A stretch of 16,251 nt of DNA, from positions 1 through 16,251 of the forward strand of contig JAKBCP010000001.1 of assembly GCA_021807645.1 (NCBI GenBank), in the 5' to 3' direction. The position numbers and the translations under genes were made by a program. Shown here piece after piece: positions 14,450 through 16,251 of the stretch; the first letter of the stretch is position 1, and the number at the start of each line of letters is the position of its first letter. Source of the DNA: a bacterium. Its GTDB lineage: Bacteria > Vulcanimicrobiota > Vulcanimicrobiia > Vulcanimicrobiales > Vulcanimicrobiaceae. Below the pieces are notes generated by a model. The model did not search any database, had not been told where the DNA came from, and saw only the letters and a list, made by a program, of their open reading frames with translations.

Positions 14450-15940
14450 ATGTCAAAGCAAGCACAAGTAGGAGCCTTTGCACTGGCCGCGCTCGCGCTG
14501 CTCTTTGCGTTCTTCTACGTGATCACCGACTTCGGTACGCGGCACGCCGGCTATCGAATCGGCGTCCATTTTCGTTCGGCGGCCGGGCTCCATTCAGGCG
14601 CACAGGTCTTTTTTAGCGGCGTCTCCGTCGGGACGGTCGAGAGCATTAAACTGCTCCCCGATACGACGGTCGATGTGATCCTTGCCATCAAACCGCATGT
14701 CGGCGGGCAGGCGGTCCGCATTCCGAGCGAATCGAAGTTTCTCATCCAGGCACCGCTGACCGGTGACCCGAGCCTCCTCATCGTACCGCCGCGCCCCGAG
14801 CCGGGCGAGCAACCCGAGATTATCGCACCGGGGGTGCTGCCGATCTCCGAGCAACCGCAAGGCACGAATACCGCGACGATCGCCGACCTTGTTGCCGAAG
14901 GGCAAGGGCAGTTGAAGGTGCTCAACGGCGTGCTTGCCGACGTTGCAAAGCGCGAGCCGAAATTACTCGACGAGCTCCAACAAACGCTGACAAATACCAA
15001 CGCGCTGACGGCGACGGCGAGCGATGCCGTCGCTCGGCTCGCCGCACAGAGTAATGCGATTGCCGATAATTTACAGAGCAACCTCACGATCGCCAGCGGC
15101 CATATCGTGTCGATGACGAGCACGCTGGATAAAACGGTACGCGGAAACTCTAACCGGCTCAACGAGACCTTGGCCCAGATTCAGGGCACCGCGACGGCGC
15201 TCAATTCGACGATGCAAATTGTGGCGAGCATCGCCAACGATCCGTCGTTTAAGGGGAACGTCCTCGCGACCACGACCAACATTGCCGATGCGAGCGCGAA
15301 GCTGAAGAAGATGGCGACCGACCTCGAGAGCATCACCGGCGATCCGGAGATGCAGCATCGCCTTCGCGATACCATCCGCAATCTCGACGAGACCTCGCAG
15401 CGGGCGAATTCGCTGCTCGGTGCGCTCGGCGGACGCGCCCGATCCTCGCATAACTCCGACGGAGCCGCGCCGCCGGCGCACCTCGCACGCAAACCGCTCT
15501 CGCTTTTTGCAGCGAACGTGCGGATTAGCGGTTACTCGCCTGCGCACGTCGGCGGAGGATCGCCGTTGCTGGGCACCTCGCGCGGCCCCAATAGTTCGAT
15601 CGCGCTGCGCTTCTTGCCGGAGGCACCGACGCAGTTGCTGCTCGGAGCGAACGATCTGGGATCGGGCGCATCGACGCTCGATCTCGCAGCGGTCCGGCGC
15701 ATCGGACACGGGCTCTACTTCGGCGGCGGGATTTTGTATTCGAGGCTCGGCGTACTCGGGAGTTACTCGCGCGGGACGTTGGGATTCACGACGAAACTCT
15801 ATGATGTCGCGCGGCCGATGTTCGATCTCTCGACGAAACTCCGGGTCGCCCCGGGCGTCAAGCTCTTCTTCGGGGAGCGCGACATTCTTCACGCACAGCG
15901 GCGCAACGTTTACGGAGTCGAGTTTACCGATGCACCGTGA
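14450..15940 (+). CDS. mlaD: MCE-domain (MlaD-family) lipid-binding protein with beta-rich C-terminal extension
   Basis: The 496-residue product is much longer than E. coli MlaD (183). A single membrane anchor lies at about 8-27 (FALAALALLFAFFYVI). One MCE domain spans about 34-115 (GYRIGVHFRSAAGLHSGAQV through APLTGDPSLLIV) and would form a hexameric ring with a lipid channel in the periplasm. Residues of about 140-325 are low in proline and rich in Ala, Asn, Thr and Leu, fitting a long helical stalk. The last 150 residues (from KPLSLFAANVRISG) change character: alternating short strands with Gly and aromatic residues (GLYFGGGILYSRLG, YSRGTLGFTTKLYD, GVKLFFGERDI), suggesting a beta-sheet or partial barrel. 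This may contact the outer membrane. MlaA, MlaB and MlaC genes are not seen in the window. Confidence 0.9.
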   Translation: MSKQAQVGAFALAALALLFAFFYVITDFGTRHAGYRIGVHFRSAAGLHSGAQVFFSGVSVGTVESIKLLPDTTVDVILAIKPHVGGQAVRIPSESKFLIQAPLTGDPSLLIVPPRPEPGEQPEIIAPGVLPISEQPQGTNTATIADLVAEGQGQLKVLNGVLADVAKREPKLLDELQQTLTNTNALTATASDAVARLAAQSNAIADNLQSNLTIASGHIVSMTSTLDKTVRGNSNRLNETLAQIQGTATALNSTMQIVASIANDPSFKGNVLATTTNIADASAKLKKMATDLESITGDPEMQHRLRDTIRNLDETSQRANSLLGALGGRARSSHNSDGAAPPAHLARKPLSLFAANVRISGYSPAHVGGGSPLLGTSRGPNSSIALRFLPEAPTQLLLGANDLGSGASTLDLAAVRRIGHGLYFGGGILYSRLGVLGSYSRGTLGFTTKLYDVARPMFDLSTKLRVAPGVKLFFGERDILHAQRRNVYGVEFTDAP

Positions 15941-16251
15941 GAACCTCGAAGGACGCCCGCGCATCGGCTTGATCGGAGGAGGCTCGATGGGGACGCTCTT
16001 CGGGCGTCATCTCGCCGAGATCGCCGACGTAACGATCCTGGAATCGAATGAAGCGGTGCGCGCCGGGCTCGAAAGCGCTGGACTCCGCGTGAACGACGGC
16101 GAGCCGCGCAAGGTACGCATCGCGCAACGCGCGCGCGAGCTCTTTTCTTCCGACGTGCTCTTCCTCTTCGTCAAGGCGGTCGACACGCTTCGGGCGCTCC
16201 GGCCGTTTGCAGGTGAGCTCAACCCCACCACCGCGATCGTCTCGCTGCAGA
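15930..16251 (+). CDS. Ketopantoate reductase (PanE/ApbA family), 5' part
   Basis: Only the first 107 residues are inside the window. The dinucleotide-binding motif reads IGLIGGGSMGTLFGRHLAE, followed by an acidic residue after the second strand (VTILESNE), and SSDVLFLFVKAVDT and TAIVSLQ match the NADPH-binding domain of 2-dehydropantoate 2-reductase. That enzyme makes pantoate for coenzyme A, although family members also reduce other 2-keto acids, so the substrate is not certain without the C-terminal domain. The ATG at 15930 overlaps the end of the MCE gene by 11 bases, and eleven residues precede the first strand. The placement at the end of the transporter operon may be fortuitous. Confidence 0.85.
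   Translation, partial: MHRENLEGRPRIGLIGGGSMGTLFGRHLAEIADVTILESNEAVRAGLESAGLRVNDGEPRKVRIAQRARELFSSDVLFLFVKAVDTLRALRPFAGELNPTTAIVSLQ

Noticed and set aside
15071..15964. Minus-strand ORF of 297 codons
   Set aside because: It is antisense to the MCE gene and the start of the reductase gene, Arg-rich and without domain signals.

Overview
The window is a gene-dense stretch of a high-GC (roughly 60% or more) bacterial chromosome. It holds seventeen protein genes that I regard as real, plus one questionable 14-codon ORF. No rRNA, tRNA, CRISPR array, insertion sequence or phage gene was seen, and no gene-free gap exceeds about 45 bases. It reads as housekeeping chromosome rather than a mobile island. 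The gene set combines traits of diderm bacteria (an MlaE/MlaF/MCE lipid-transport set, a lipoprotein) with families more familiar from Gram-positive lineages (PASTA repeats, a SpoIID/LytB protein, an RqcH-like NFACT protein). This mixture, with the codon bias and the many CGATCG words, suggests a lineage such as Candidatus Eremiobacterota (WPS-2/Vulcanimicrobiota) or another deep terrestrial diderm phylum. That placement is an inference and was not tested.

Region 1 (1-6359, + strand) is a tightly packed run: the 3' end of a PASTA-repeat protein, ruvC, ruvA, ruvB (complete Holliday-junction resolvase and branch-migration machinery), a Tat-exported SpoIID/LytB-type protein, a PilZ-domain protein, queA (queuosine synthesis) and a PIG3-type quinone oxidoreductase. 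Most junctions are 4-base start/stop overlaps (GTGA or ATGA) or very short gaps, which suggests one operon with translational coupling. The queA reading frame is conserved well upstream of its first ATG/GTG/TTG codon, so its start is probably a rare AUU codon inside the end of the PilZ gene.

Region 2 (6360-8986) holds an Fe/Mn superoxide dismutase on the + strand, converging on and overlapping by 35 bases with an NFACT/RqcH-like ribosome quality-control gene on the minus strand. The 5' end of that gene overlaps head-to-head with a small lipoprotein gene on the + strand. A hairpin lies in the tail-to-tail overlap.

Region 3 (8519 to the end, + strand) runs lipoprotein, gmk, rpoZ, glmS, rph, a small unrecognised helical protein, mlaE, mlaF, an MCE (MlaD-type) protein with a long helical stalk and an unexplained beta-rich C-terminal domain, and the 5' part of a panE/apbA-type ketopantoate reductase cut by the window end. 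The gmk-rpoZ part links nucleotide metabolism to transcription, glmS supplies amino sugars for the cell wall, and mlaEF plus MCE form an ABC lipid transporter between inner and outer membranes.

No clearly new multi-gene system was found. The most interesting items are the queA start, the beta-rich extension of the MCE protein, the histidine-variant superoxide dismutase, the unrecognised gene between rph and mlaE, and the tiny ORF that bridges the lipoprotein and gmk genes.
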